From: Liolophura sinensis
Taxonomy: Eukaryota; Mollusca; Polyplacophora; Chitonida; Chitonidae
Reading direction: 5' to 3'
Length of the DNA stretch: 64,000 nt
Assembly: GCF_032854445.1 (NCBI RefSeq)
Contig: NC_088302.1
Location: forward strand, 9,667,338 to 9,731,337
Of this stretch, positions 26,370 through 41,016 are shown one piece after another; the stretch's first letter is position 1, and each line of letters opens with the position of its first letter. The position numbers and the translations under genes were made by a program. The notes beneath the pieces were generated by a model. That model had not been told where the DNA came from. It saw nothing but the letters and a program-made list of their open reading frames with translations, and made no database searches.

Positions 26370-26625
26370 TTCTAGACCAGTGACGTCTAATAAACTGGAA
26401 TTAACATTACTCCATTTCTTTTTACTTCATTCTACTTTAAGCATAAGGCTAAGGGTGTGTAAATTGCTGCTATTTATGCTTTTACATGAATAGTTGGACT
26501 AAAACCCCGACTGAGGTAAATTGACAAGAAGCCGTGACTCGCCGGTTATGAGTGACCATTTGCCAGCTATCACACTGTTGTCGCTGCTCTGGTCTTCCTC
26601 TCTATGCTGTATGTCTTTAATTATG
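26370..26625 (+). repeat. dispersed family B element, full-length copy
   Basis: Begins TTCTAGACCAGTGACGTCTAA and ends ATGTCTTTAATTATG, about 256 bases. Internal landmarks are GACTGAGGTAAATTGACAAG, a CGCCGGTTATG segment, GTGACCATTTGCCAGCTATC and GTCGCTGCTCTGGTCTTCC. The copy at 59400-59657 has the same extent on the other strand (258 bases), which defines the element ends. No tRNA head is seen and no clear terminal inverted repeat, so the class is open. Confidence 0.75.
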
Positions 26626-29600
26626 TTATGTCTAGGTCAGAGTATCCCGAGAGATATTGGTATGATCTTGTATCACATCCAAAACTATCAAAAACGCCAG
26701 GACCCAGTTTTACCAACAGTTTGTACATGTAAGATAGTTGCACATAGGACATTGGTACAGTAATACTGACGTACAAAATATCGTACGATAATTATATGAT
26801 AAAACAATGTCGTACGTCGCTTTGTGAAACCCTACCCTGTTCTGTTGTACCAGGCTTTATTTGGAGAAGCATTCGAAGTATGTCTCCGTCACTTTACAAG
26901 ATTTTCACGTGACCTTACATGGAAATCCCCTTTCATAGATACATGTATAGTACGTTCTGATTTCTTTCCCATATGAGATCAGATGTTTGAGTCTGAAACT
27001 AAGCGCGTTTTTCCAAGTCACATTGTTGACCAAAACACCTGTCGAATGTCCTCGATCATAATCAATATAAGATAAACATGCTAGTATGAAAATGATTAGA
27101 ATTCCAGTTTGAACCCATTGTCAGTGGTTTCCTACATCTTGGTATAACGCATACGTGTTCTTAATTTCATGTTATAGGCGTGTACATGGATAAACCAACA
27201 TTCCAATACATCAAAAGAATAACAATCCAAAGCTTAAATTCTTCCGAAAACTTGGTCAATCCGCCCATAAACTACGTTTGATATTCATAATGTCGTATTG
27301 GCTTTTTTCAATACGTTCAGTGAAAAATTTTCACAATACAATTAACTAGCGAGGAATGAACTGAGGAAAACCTGCTGCGAATGGAAAACGTTGGCTCTAT
27401 CAGTAAATGATCGATGGTCGACATTGTGAAGACTCACTAAGGAGTTGAGTTTGGGTGTTTTGTAAAGGGTGCCAGGGATGCGTGTAAGTCCATGAACCGC
27501 CTGAATTTACACGCAAAGTATGTTGTTTTCAAAAATGCAATCAAAGTACAGCAGAACTTTTATAACATGCCAGTGATATTCTATTTCATCAACCCCAATT
27601 GTTATACAGGTATCAGGAACACTGCGTTTTATAAAGGCAACCAAAGTATTTTGAAGGGAGTGAGTTGAAAGGTTGCTATGGCATTCTGGCTGGGTAAAAA
27701 ATGTTAAGTGAAATGACTACCAGATCACAAAATGGATTCAAGTTGAGTGGGCACAGATGTAATCAGCAATATTCATCTGCCACGCATTTGATCTCAAAGA
27801 CTCACATTTGGTTGACGGCCATATGTATAGATTAAGAGGCTTCTGGTCTATATATACAAACGCTCGCGAATTCAAACCATGTCACATTTTAATACAAATG
27901 CCATCCGGATAAGCCTACACAACCAAAGAATTTCGTTGACATAAGGCTAAGTAATTCACCGGCACGCTGGGTCTTGCTCGTACCTTTGCTCTAAGCTGTC
28001 AGAAAGTCGTCACGTGACTCTTATTTTAGCCCACACCCTCCCTTGGGGTCCGCTTACACCAGACGTGTGGGTGGGTATTGAATTCTACACAGGCGCCTCA
28101 TGCCAACAGAAATATGACAATTTTTAGCAAATTCGATATCAGGTCTTCCCACTATCCTAAAACGCGCATGTGCGAAACTGCGTTTGTAATGTCCAACGGG
28201 CTTTGTATTCATGAAAACTGTTACAAATGAGATGATGATTTGAAGAAACAATACAACTGTTTAATTTCCTTGAGTGCATACTTCATTGTCAATATCACGA
28301 GAATAACGATGGGAAGAGAGAATAAATGTCATACACTGTAATTTAGCGTATGTGTGAGAAGTCGGTTATGTGTCAGACAAAGGCCATGGACGGATCACTC
28401 GTAATGTGCAACATAATACGAAATGAAATGTCACCGACACCATCACAATTTTATGTAATAATTTTACGTGGTGAATTTTGTACTTGCAGTAAAAAATAAC
28501 ACTCATATCAAGATTTGTATAGATGGTATGTGAGCAAACACATGTTCCCGCACGATTCAGTTATACTGTGACTAGCCTCAGTTCTTAATTACGCATTAAT
28601 TAACAATATATTTGAGCATTGAAGCGCATAGAAAATATTTTTACCTGTAGCAGGACAGCTAAGCTTACAGGTGTGCGACAGGTGAACTGAATGACGATGG
28701 AACGGTTACCAACTACGATATTATTTTCGTCTGAAACAGAAGGAGGGCTATTAGTGCACTTGCCTGCCTCCACCTGTGAATCACCCGTGTTTACAGAGCC
28801 CTGTACGTGTTAATTTCGTGTTTGGTGTTTACGACTTGGTTCGTGTATCAAACTTGCCCGGATTTCTATGGAGGTGACTTAAAATCTTTGGTGTCAGAGT
28901 TAGAAGGTCGTGGAATAAGCGGGGATAGGTGCATGGGCAGGCCCTCGGTTTATTAACCCTTTTCAGACGATCAACACAAGTCTTACTTCGTTCCGCCAGG
29001 CTAGTCGTCAAAGGGGCATGTAGACCTAGAGTATACAATAGTCACCTCTCCAGGACAATGGTGATACACACTATATGTGCTTGACAGAATTTCTACCTCA
29101 TTACCATACAAAACCGCTAGATAAGGGTGACCAGGGCTAAGGAATACCAGACTAGAGATGCACACATGCAGGCCTGCATGTGTTAAGCTATAGTGTGCAG
29201 GAGCACTTTTCCGAGACACCAGCTGTGACTGGCGTGTTTTGACGAGGACCTGGATTTTCGAGATCAGGTGAATTTACTTGTGCCATGGCACAAAGATCAA
29301 AGTGATTTTTCCAGCGCAGGGGTATAGGTTTCCTCAGCACCCGTCACGCTTCGTTAGATGACTTAAGATTTCATTTTTACACCTAAAGTCTGACGCCCAA
29401 CGTGACACAAACCTCTTCGTAGTTCGCCAGGTATAGGCGGACTGACCTATCTAATAAGCGGTTTGTTATAACACAGGCGTTGTACAATTCACAACGAGCA
29501 GAACGGATATTGATTCGCCGGTACACGACTGGCAGCGCACCGTTGCTTCCCGAAGAAGCTTTATGCGTCTATGTATCAGGCATGTGAACTCGGTGTCCTG

Positions 29601-30040
29601 GTCTCTGTGTTATCATAAGTATACGAACGTGTCATAAATATTAACCAGTTCTTCTGTCAGTAGCAGAAAACGGCCGGTGAGAGATTGTATTTACCTGGGT
29701 CATAGTCAACACAGTCGACCGGAATTTAAAAAAAACAAAAACAGGGCCGTTCCGGCAGTTGGAGAACGGGAGTGCCGTGTGGCAGGGACATTACATCTGA
29801 CTGATTCTCCGGGTGAACACAGGTGGTTTACCGTTTCACATATTCCAGATAATTTGCGGCTCATTTTCATCGCATTTCTATGGATACGAGGATCCGAAAC
29901 AGCATCCCTTGAACTGACAGGCAGAGATAATCCTTACCGGCTTCCTCGGGTTATTTTCCTGGGTACGGTTATTTACAGGTTAGTGTTTTTCTGATCATAA
30001 TTTACCCCTTTGAGCTTTTATACACTTTATGTTAATGCGA
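26626..30040. other. intergenic, no gene seen
   Basis: No convincing gene. A weakly palindromic stretch at 26698-26840, with CGTACGATAATT and GTCGTACGTCGCTTTGTGAA, may be an old palindromic repeat. Open frames at 28054, 28829, 29001 and 29677 lack any recognisable domain. Confidence 0.45.
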
Positions 30041-30192
30041 CGGATCGATGTAAATGTAACGGATTGATGTAAATGTAACGGATTGATGTAAATGTAACGG
30101 ATTGATCTAAATGTAACGGATTGATGTAAATGTGACATATTGATTTAAATGTGACAGATTGATGTAAATGTAACGGGCTGATGTAGATGTGG
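30041..30192. repeat. 19-base tandem repeat, 8 copies
   Basis: The unit is CGGATTGATGTAAATGTAA. Starts fall at 30041, 30060, 30079, 30098, 30117, 30136, 30155 and 30174. The last three copies are more diverged. The minus-strand open frame through it is a repeat artefact. Confidence 0.93.
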
Positions 30193-32651
30193 CTGACTAA
30201 TGTGTGTCGTCCACACACCAGGTGTAACATGTCAACCTCATCACTTACTATTTCCCTGGGATTGAAAACTTGGCGGGCCAACCAATTAAGTGAAGAGTGT
30301 CAGCATTGTCTCCACCAAAATACACCGCAACTAAGATCATCTCATTTAAAACTTGTATGTTTTAACAGATTTCAAAGTCGAGTTCATTTGAGTTTTCCTG
30401 ATCTCGAAATTTTAAATTTTGTGCGTTTGGATATTGCATGATGCCTATTGCAATGCGTGATGATTAAGGTAACACGTCAACGCTGTATACAAACTGATGT
30501 GAGCCATCGTTTCAACACCAACAACAACAACACCAAAAAACACTTTTAAAAGTTTAACGGACAATTTAAGTTATTTAAGGACAAAGAATTCATTGCCTAC
30601 GGGCACATTTTTGAACATGGTTTTGCTTTTAACTCATGTATTCGACGCTATCAATGGTTTTGCAGGTTTAGCATATTATTTTGTCCGTGGTGAGCTTAGT
30701 CTATTGAAACCCTCTAAGGCGTATTTTCCGGTATTCGTATTGCATGACAACAAATTATTTCACGGTAATTTGTTTACGGATGAAAAATGAAGTTAAAATC
30801 TTGGTTTTATGTTTCTTCTTTCGTGTGTTCAACCGAGGTGCTATATGTAATTCAGTTATGTACTCTTTTTGTGTTGGTATTTGAAAGATTGAATCCAGGC
30901 GTGTTAGAAAAGTTTTCCTTTGAAGGCAGAGAAATTAGCCTCGTACCTCTTTACAAGTGAAAGGAAGTGCAATAAAGATCTCAGGCACACTATAGCCCAG
31001 GGACCAACAAATATTGGGCAGGCCTCTACTTTATCTTATCACCAATGAATATCTATTAGCTTACTACAAGATTTACAACAGTGTACGTCTCACAGACATA
31101 TAGGTGTCGACCGGCCAGACGATTTTATTGCCAACAATATTATATCCCTATGCCTTTATGTAGTGTCATTGAAGCAGTTTATTTTGATCCATTCGTCCTG
31201 TCAAGATAGTGAACCACATTATAGGGTATAGGAAGGGTTCATTGTTAGGGTTTGCTACTCTATCGACCAGTTTTAATTTTGTCAAGTATTGAATGTCGAA
31301 AGTTTTGGAGCTACCTGTCATTATTCACGCTCAGAACGTTCAGTTGGTGACAGTTTTGCTTGACACTTCAATGAATCACGCACCAAACTTCAAACTCACC
31401 ATCATTTACGGCGAATGTCCATGGTGTATCGAAGTCTCACCCGATCACAAAGAAAGACAAGGACAAAGTCTATAAAGGAATGGAACCTGATCCACCTCCA
31501 TCGTTTTACTTGTACATAAGAATGGGTTTTCTTGGCAAAGATTTGCGCATCTGTTTGTAGTGAGTGGTTGAAATGTTGTAACGTAAGGCTATGCTGAGAG
31601 ACTTCATGTAACAGTCACGAATGAAGCGGACAAAACTATTTAGTTTCCCATGGTATCATACAGGCAATTATAAAGACATGAACATCCTGGCTTGCATACT
31701 TTCTACAACATGATTCTGTGGTAAGTTTTTAATTCATTTTGCTCTCCTTTGCTATAAACACTTCACGAACACGAAAGGAATATATATAACTATGATGTCT
31801 TTTGATTTCTCATAAAGTATGAGTGCCCGTCTAAGTCTATGCTTGTTCGTAATATTAGTAAATTTTATCATTGTCCTCGTATTCAGGCTTCCTTGTTATT
31901 TTTCTTACACCATAATCATTTCAGTTACAAACAACGAGAAGTATGCCAGCAACATGGATTTCCGTGGAAAACACCTGTTAATTACGTTATAATCACAACA
32001 GTGGCCTAGTAGCCGTGATCATTAAAACTTGTTCTTCACAAGTTCTACCAGCTTTCAAATATCTTTAAAAGAGGGTTCCGTCAATCAGTCACATTCCCAT
32101 CATAGAATTTCTCTGTATCGAACACATGACATTTATCCCACCTGCACAAATTATCACATGACAGAGTGCAATTATGGCTGCGTCAATTTCCCTTAAAATG
32201 AAATGTCCCTAAAGCCATTTCTGATGCATTGAATTACTCAATTAACATCCTAAACACTTTGAAAATAGGTCAGACCAAAGCTTAGGGGTGTTTATGGGTG
32301 TCCTTTTGTTTTCGTGTCCAAAAAACACTCTGACTTAATTGGCCAGCACAAGAATACGCCATCTTGCGTTAAACGCCCGATACATTCATGTCCTAGATTT
32401 CTTTTTATACCTGAGAAAATGCAGCGATTAGTGTGCTAATGCAGGTAGGAAATAATGTTTCACTGTAGTCTATATACAGGTAAGTACTACCTGGCTGAGG
32501 TAAGACCCTGATTGCGCAATCCGCTTATTACAAGCAGATAAATCGGATCCGTTTTAGTGAGGTGTGGCGGGCGTGTCTCGGCAGGTTAGACTACTGTAAC
32601 TTTAATACACGAATCAAACATCTCCATTCTGAGGTCAAGAAGCGTGGAGGT

Positions 32652-32670
32652 GGGGGGGGGGGGGGGGGGG
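32652..32670. repeat. poly-G run (19 G)
   Basis: Nineteen consecutive G residues, extending a GGAGGTG context. Could form a G-quadruplex; length is likely uncertain in the assembly. Confidence 0.9.
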
Positions 32671-34948
32671 TAAAAATTGAACAGAAGTGGATATAACCCA
32701 TTTTGTCAAGGCATTTGCTCTCATTCGTTGACCTGTCCATATACGATATGTTTCCACAGCTTGTAGAAAATGAATCAAAATTAAAAAAAAGTGTCTTTTT
32801 TCATAAACCTAAACCTGCGGACTTCGGTGGAACAGATTATCTCTGTGTTTTTACATACCATATCAGTATTTGTCTATTATTTTCGTCCACAAGTAAAGCC
32901 TTTTGAATCTCCAGGGCATAAGCACAAGGTTAAGTATATTGTTATTTAAAGTCATTTAGATAGACTGATATAGACGATGGATTTAACTGTCAAGCTTTGA
33001 TTACTTTCAGGGATAAATGACCTCGCGATCCATGTACTTAAGCCAGTACTATCTTAACCAAGCGAAACGAAAGACGTACACTTAACCAAACATTATTTTA
33101 AACTGCAGACTAAGCAGGGTAATTTACCATTCAGCCATTTTTTCAGCCAGTGCTGAAAAAAAGAACAATTGACAATTGCATTCACCAAAAGTTGTTTTCG
33201 TACAAATCAATAACAGTTCAGGTAATCATTCGTAAAGCAGTTGTCATGGAGCTGTGAAGCTGTGGCCTTAATATCTGTATATGCATACAATTCGGCAGTG
33301 GTATCGAATGTGGACGAAACAGATGCTCAGTTCACCGTCAGTGAACGTATGCTGCTCGTATGTTCCTCAGCAAAACATACCTATGGCACAAAAAATTAAT
33401 TTAATTTCGGATTAGATCTTTTTTGACGTCCCAGAGCCGATGACCTATACTAGTGAAAGCTCTCATCTGACACTGAGATATGTCACTAACCTCTGAAGCG
33501 TCGAGTCAAGAGCTAATTTAACAAACATAATTCATGCTAATAAACCTTGTTATGAAAATAGAGAGCTGCATCAAACCGGTTACAGGTAGATCTACACTAT
33601 ACATAACGGGACTTTAAGACGTAATGGCATTTAAATTCGTGTATACGGGTTTTTACTCATCCTAACCTGTGGAAGGATAAGCCATTTAGCGGCTTAGCTT
33701 GTAGACATTGCTAATGTCCCTGAATGGATCTGTGCATAACAGTTATGAGCTTAGGCGAAGCTTGCGAACCCGCTGTGTCAATATTACACACTACTCAGCC
33801 AAAGCTCTTATATAATTTATATACACGTCAGCTCGGTTTATTACCTGGTCCAGCTACAGACATACCCTATATTCACACAAGGCCCATATGCCTTCCAGCT
33901 ATTCCAGCATATCTGACGCACCTGACAAATGATGTTGTCACGGACGTGTATATATGAGGCCGTTATTTTTATTTTTTCACGATGTGTTTTCAATTCACCA
34001 ATGACACGTTGATGTACACAATGTAGTTATAAAACTTCGGTCCGTGTTTTGGGACAATCCGTTTTGAAGACAAATCATGTAAGCAATTGATTACGAAAAT
34101 TAAAGGATTAGCATAATTGCACAACTGAACTTTAACATCTTACATATCTCAGAAGGCATAGGCTGAGTAGTTATCAGTACTTTATATCTTTGGGAGAAAT
34201 TTACATATGCTCATATTCAGTGCAGCATGGAGACTAGGTTGAGCTTTTTGTATTATTACACATAAAGAATGAACCAAAACATATACCTACATAGGACATT
34301 GTCCACACGTATTAATGCTATCTTCCATCTTTTTTTTGAAAGAAATGAAGTTATCTGACACGTGCACAATAAGTTTCAGACATAGGAAATAGCATCACGA
34401 AGAACGTGGGGCACTTGAGTTATATTTAATTGGTGTGCTGAACACCGCTACAACAAGCTAGCTCCTTGGTCTGAAGGGGATATGAATGCCTTCTGCCAGG
34501 TACATCCAGACCTGCTCGCAGAAACCGTTTACCGTACTTCGTACTCTTCGTAAAGTGATGTATTCTGTAATGGCGATTTGTGTGTGCATTTCTTACGTAT
34601 GCAGGACACCATGCAGAGAAAGGATATTGGCTCTCTGAAGCATTTACAGATACTGTCGAATCTCCAGAATAATAATGGCTTCCGAAAGATCGTTTATGAC
34701 AAGAGATGTGCTCATTAACTTTGCATCCCATGACATCATAATATAAGACACGATGAATATTTGAACCGCCACCAGCTTATCTCCTTCTCAAAATCTAGCC
34801 TTTGTTTCACAGGAACATTGTTTCGGTCATAATTCTCTTTCAGCCACGAGTTAAGCAACAATATATTGTTATGTGTGAAATATATATTGGAATAGATCCT
34901 GCTACAGAGTTTATATTCTGCCTAGTTCAGTTAATTCTTTTTCTGTGA

Positions 34949-34993
34949 TTTTTTTTTTTTTATTTATTTATTTATTTATTTATTTATTTTTTG
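34949..34993. repeat. poly-T / (TTTA)n microsatellite
   Basis: A T run passes into about seven TTTA units and a further T run. It could be the A-rich tail of a reverse-strand SINE, but no SINE body is recognised next to it. Confidence 0.85.
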
Positions 34994-37900
34994 TATTCTT
35001 AGACGTATATTTCACGGTTTAGTTTATCTATTGCTAATATTCCAGTGCATACCCCGTGTGACAATTAAAGCTTTACGACTGGTTTTAAAAGCGGCTGCTA
35101 TAGAAACAGTTGCTTTAAACCCAGAAAGGGCTGCCCAATGTCTATTTAAAGGATAAGGACACACTGGCAGTAACGCAGAACCTTGGACCCTTTCTTTTGC
35201 TATATACGTCTATTCTTTAAAACAGTAATATCAAGTATGGGACATAGCCAGTACCACTGCAGTTTTATCATAACCCACATTTTGAGCCTCATACTATGAC
35301 CTTTTGGGATCATTACTGGTAACTGTACGTTGCTCCAATAGCAAGGACGTATAACACTATAACGTTGTTAGTATATAGTGAATAGGCGCCTATGAACAAG
35401 GTTGATGGGCGATGTCTATTCATGTGTATCAAAAATACACCTGAAAACATGGTGTAATTTAAGCCTTTGAACATGACATGTGACTTTAAACTTAGACGAG
35501 CTGTATTTCAGCAGAGGTTATTTTTGCCCCCCTGAAGTTGAGGAACACAGATAGGTACGCTAGATAAACTCTGCTGAGTATCGGTTATCCATAGGAGATG
35601 CTCTTGTCACGCGCTGAGTTGTCTTTACCTCCTGAAAATCCTGTTTCAACTTGGGTACTGATGGGGAATATCAAATGTTTTGACGACATAAATCATGTAA
35701 TTTGGTCCATTAAACTAAAGATCACGGGGAATTTGATACAGTGCAGGCCGAAAGAGTGATACTGATTGACGGCACAATATTTGCCCTGGCATTCTACTGC
35801 AAGCGGCTTATACTATTCTTAATCAATACGAGATTTTAATCAACAATATAATCCAACAGTCAGCTACAAATTATATTAAAAGCAGAATTGAAATTTGCAT
35901 TTTAATGAACTTTAATAAAATCTTGTCTAACCAGCTGTTTCTTTGATTTGGGATGTGTAAAGTTTCAGATAGCTGGACGATTAGTGAGGTGGAAATATAA
36001 ATTTAGTTCATGTTTCTGGCTCCGAGGAAAGTTTCATTTTGAAATGTTTTATCTGAAATCATTCGGTGTCATGGTATCTTCTGCTTATAAGTTGATTACT
36101 AATTAAAAAAGATCATTTACACATTTCTCAGTTATTGTACACTGTTTTTGATGGGATCTTTACTTGAGTAAGTCATTGAAGTTGTATATATGAGGTGGAC
36201 ATGGTTCTATGATTTTTTTTAACAAAATGTCCCATTTTATGAAATAAAAACCGCTCTTGTACACTTTCCACGCATGTAGGAAACGTGTATTCAGTACATG
36301 ATTTGCGTCAAGCAAGCCTGAAATGCAAAAAAAGACTTACATGAGACACAAAAAGTCACACATTTGTATAAATATCACACAGAGCACTTAAGTGGTTGCT
36401 ACCTTTGATTCATCAAATCGTGTACCGTAGTTGCTATTAACGTGTTTCTTTGGTCTTTTACATGACTATGAAACTGTATTACCTCTCTCCATGCATGGCT
36501 TGTCGCGCGATATGTTACGTGATTATATGTATTATCTGCATATTAAGGCAACTATAAAACATGCATGCAAGGTAGGCATACTACGGCCTTTAAATGAATG
36601 TAAATTCAGTCGTTCGACTGTTGCATATATATATAGGTTTACTCTATTAAGAGTTCTGCGTATATTACGGCTAAGAACACTAAGATGAAGAACAGTTTAG
36701 CCATTCTTTTGACAGCGTAAGCGTTCTAGATAAAGAAACAGTTACCTCTCCATCCGCATGGATAAAATATATTTCTCAGTTGCTCATCGAGCCTTGCTTG
36801 ATGTACAGTGAATACAGCTTTTTTGAAAATGCGTCATTAAATATATAAAGGTCTTGGATTTATTTTTGCCGGATTTAAGAAAACAATCGTATACTATATA
36901 TAAAGATGATTGCAACCACCATGGTACACATGTCTAGCATGACACCAAATATACTGTTCGACTTTAGGTCACATGCTTACGTAAAACAGAGCCCGTAGAG
37001 AACCTTTATGATTTATATATTTTTTTTGTTTTCATTACTACATTGAGTAAAACAACATATTCAGTAAAAGAAAAAACGTTGAACCTAAAGATGTCTGTAG
37101 CAGATAATAGCTGTCAATCCAAAAATACGTCTCCGTCACTACTAGATGATCTAGGAACATGACGCTGAAGGCTTTTTATATCTTCTTATCAAGATGGGAC
37201 AGTGATTGCATCTCAGTTATAAGTAAATCTCGTACATTTACAGTGACGAGGAGTTGAGTTGGAAAATGTCGTTAATCAAATGAAGGTGTTCCTTCGGGTG
37301 TTTTCAAGGAGAAATGACTTCCTCGACATTCCCAATATATAGTCAGTTTCAGTTCTTCGACGAAGTCAGACATACATTAATGCTTTAGCGTAAAATAACA
37401 GTTTAATATAATCATGAGGTAAACATCGCTATATACCTTTTTCTGTAAGCTCCAGGTTTGAATGCTTAGCCCCTATTGTTGAGAGAACACCTAGGGCTAA
37501 CTTGATAATCACGGAACACTTTTGTTGAAAAGACACACAGTTAGACTTTGCTCTCTAGCTTACTCACTTTGTATATTTAATGAATATTTTGATACATCTG
37601 TAAAGTTTCTGGTAACTCGACATTTATTCACGCGGAACTGATTATTACTTCAGCCTACTATTTTCAACCTTCTATGCAACCTTCCAAATGTTTTTGTTCG
37701 GTGTTCTTGGTATCTTAAGCTTATTAGGTGACATTTGTGGGATTAGTAATTAAAATAAAGTTATTTTCCTTTACTCGTCTAACACTTATTTTCCTCCAGA
37801 TTAACCATGATGATGTGAATACATGTGTATACTATTTGCTGAATGGACATTAAAAATACCCTTCCTTTCACACGGGAAATGTTGTTTACTCACAACAACA

Positions 37901-40900
37901 AGGACATGTATGGTGGGTTAACCCTTCCACTTGCAAATTGATGTTTACTTAAAGAATTCGCATAATACCGTTTGGTAAAAAAAATCCAAGTTCTCTTGCA
38001 CTTTTTCAGAGAAGCCTCAGACGACAATGGACGGTCACATCACTCTAAAGTCAGGACTTTGACTCGTATGCACAATGAAGACATGTTACACTTTCATGTG
38101 AACTTGTCGACACGAAAGTCAGCCTCTGTCAATGGAAATTTAAAATTATAATTTTTTACTTGATTTAAATTTCAAAACCTGTTTTTTGTAATTGTCAGGT
38201 ATAGAAGGTGAGTTATGAAGGTGGGTTCAGTCAGTGTGAAATAACAAAGGATATTTTCTATCATGTTGATCGTGACCTGTCCAACAAAAGCTGCAAAACT
38301 TGCTGTAAACAAGAAGCCGTGAGCTTCTCATATATGATACTTTTTGGGAACTACTCTATGCAAGAATAAAAGAACATTTCGAAAACTTTGTTATGAATTT
38401 AGAACACAGATAAACCCATTCGTCTGCTGAAGGAAACAGCCTACCCCAGAAGAAAAAATAAACAAAATGATCGGTTGTTCATAATTTATGTAGGCCGTCT
38501 CTATTATTTGCTCTGAAATTTGCCATCTATATTGTCCGATATCTATATTGCGTCTTATAGATTTGACATAGACATATTCTTTGACACTGACCAAATCGAT
38601 GAACACAAAAACAAAATGACAGAATTTATTCATTTACTTATGTATTTAGTTCGTGTTAAGGCCATGGTCATGATTTTTTAACGCACTCTTTGGGACTCGG
38701 GTTTATTAATAAATGAATCCCAATGCCTATAATACACCACAATCGTTAATGTAAGAAATACACTCACTTAAGGCTGCAGTCGAGTCAGTTGGATTCGAAC
38801 CCACGACCTTTTCGGCCTAGGTTCGATCGTCATCGGAATTAACCAAAGAGAGTGCCACGAGTAATGTGAAGAACCCAGTGGGCTGACACTTTGCATCGTT
38901 AAAGAAACAAAATGATTATTTTTATATCGTTCTTCAAACATTCGGATATGATTACATTCTACAAGACCTTTTCAGTAGTATTTTATTCATCAACATAATT
39001 TGAATTTTCTTTAAAACACTGATCTTCACGTATATGTAATTCTACTCATTAGAATTAAGAGTCGTAACCTTCGCTATGGCCATCCCATTTTTTGTGTGTA
39101 TCTTGGACATGATGAAATAGTAATGCAGTGGTTCAGACAGGTAAATAATATTGGATTATTATAATATCCGCATAGCATTGCAGTATAACTCTTCGTTCTA
39201 AGCCGACCAGCTCTAGTTTAGGACAAGAAGCATACTAAATGGGAAAATTGGTCATATTTTAGTTTGCAGATTTCAAAATACAAGCGTTTCCAGACGTCAC
39301 ATACGCCTATGCATTAGAGCATGCGCAAGGACAGGTTGTTAGGGCTGTCAAAATGGAGGCATACTAACATGTCTAAATGTTGTAACCATTTCTCCACGGC
39401 GTCCAGAAGGTAGCTAATGTAGGTGAAAATGTAACATCAAAATTACCGTGGAATCAATAACTCCTACAGCTGCAGGCATGCAAGGCGTGTTTCATATGCT
39501 GCTCTAATTTATATAACCCTGCTAAGTAGATCTGTCTCTCATTTTCATTTCGTGCCATGCTTCGTTTCAAGGTTAAACATGCTGTGGTTGAGAGGAACAT
39601 TGATTAGTTCAGCGCTCTCCTGCAACAGGAGGTAAATATTGTAGATCACGCTTGGTGTCAACAAGACAGAATATCGATCAGAACTTTGCTGTACCTGTGC
39701 ACTGTACCTTTCAACAGCTTTGTCCATGTTGCTCTTACCTGGTAGGATGCGTGTAAATTTGCTACACAGACCTGCGGAGCTATAACAGGCCTAAGTGAGT
39801 GCATATGTTACCCACATTGGTCCTGAACTGCGACAAGCACGGTGTTATGTTATGAATAATGCATTGTGTTTGCCCCCAGGGTTTGCAACAGCGGCTGTGT
39901 TTATTGCAAGAGGAAACCGGTTATCAGTGTGCCCAAAATACCACGGCCCTAGAACAGTGTTGAAATTACTGCTTAATATGTTCACGCGTCACAACAACAA
40001 CGACGTCACCTCATACGGTTGGCTCATATGTTACCTTATAAAATCATTTTGCTTCATAAATATAGGATATGGAATAAAAGAAGACCTGACCGAATGATTT
40101 AAGTGAAGTACATGTATTAGATGAGTTAATGGCTGAAATGGCATCGCACTGGAGCCTGCAAGCCTAGGGAATAAAAAATTGATGCTTATCTTAATAACGT
40201 GACTCAAAACGCCGCCATTTTGTTTTCATGTCTGTCGTACTTGGCATGGAAATCACTGAATATTTAGTGCTCTACACAGCCAGCCAGGGAAGACTTATAT
40301 CAATGATTTGATACCACTGAATAGGCCTACATGTTCCAAGTCTGATGTAACGAATTCAAAGTAGGCTAAGGCAAGTTTATTGAGCATAATGCCCTTTGCA
40401 CTGTGGACACAGTGATAACTGTTGACCATACATGTATATTAAAGAAACGAGATATATGCCAGTGTGTAAATTTGAAAAATTTTGGTTTGACATACGGCAG
40501 CAATGATTCTGCTGACTAAATTTTGCTTTAGGACTGCACAGTTATGGCGTCCCAAATTGCCCAGTCAACAGTAATGGGAGATAACTCTGCATACAGTTTT
40601 TTATCCAAGCGTACTGAGTACCGGTACGTGTGAGGGGTGTGACGAGTTTCACAACTCACAGTGTAAATACACGAACTTTACGAGCTACACGTGGTCTACA
40701 TTTAGCCCAACCCACGAGTACGCCAATATATAGCCTGAGCTTTCTGTCGTTACAGACATCCTGTGGTTAACAAGAGACCTATTGTTGTGCTAAAAACAAA
40801 CCACAGCGCACGGGTACACATATATGTGTGATATTCAAGGTTAACATATTGTGTAGATTTGAAACAAACCCCCTTGACGAACCAATCGTAAACCTTGTAG

Positions 40901-41016
40901 ATATTTGTGAAACACAGTTATATTAGCTCTAATGAACATAAACTTATATTTAGTGACTAGATTCGCACTTTAGAGGACGAGACCTCTAAACAATGAAAGC
41001 AGGCATCACTAAGTAG

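Larger units (their letters stand above)
30193..41016. other. long intergenic stretch (gene desert)
   Basis: Nearly 11 kb with no supportable gene. Contents seen: poly-G run at 32652-32670; poly-T then (TTTA)n at about 34949-34993; and a reverse-oriented tRNA-like B box (GGATTCGAACCCACGACC as read on plus) near 38792, probably a SINE head remnant. The remainder is unique-looking AT-rich DNA. Confidence 0.5.
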
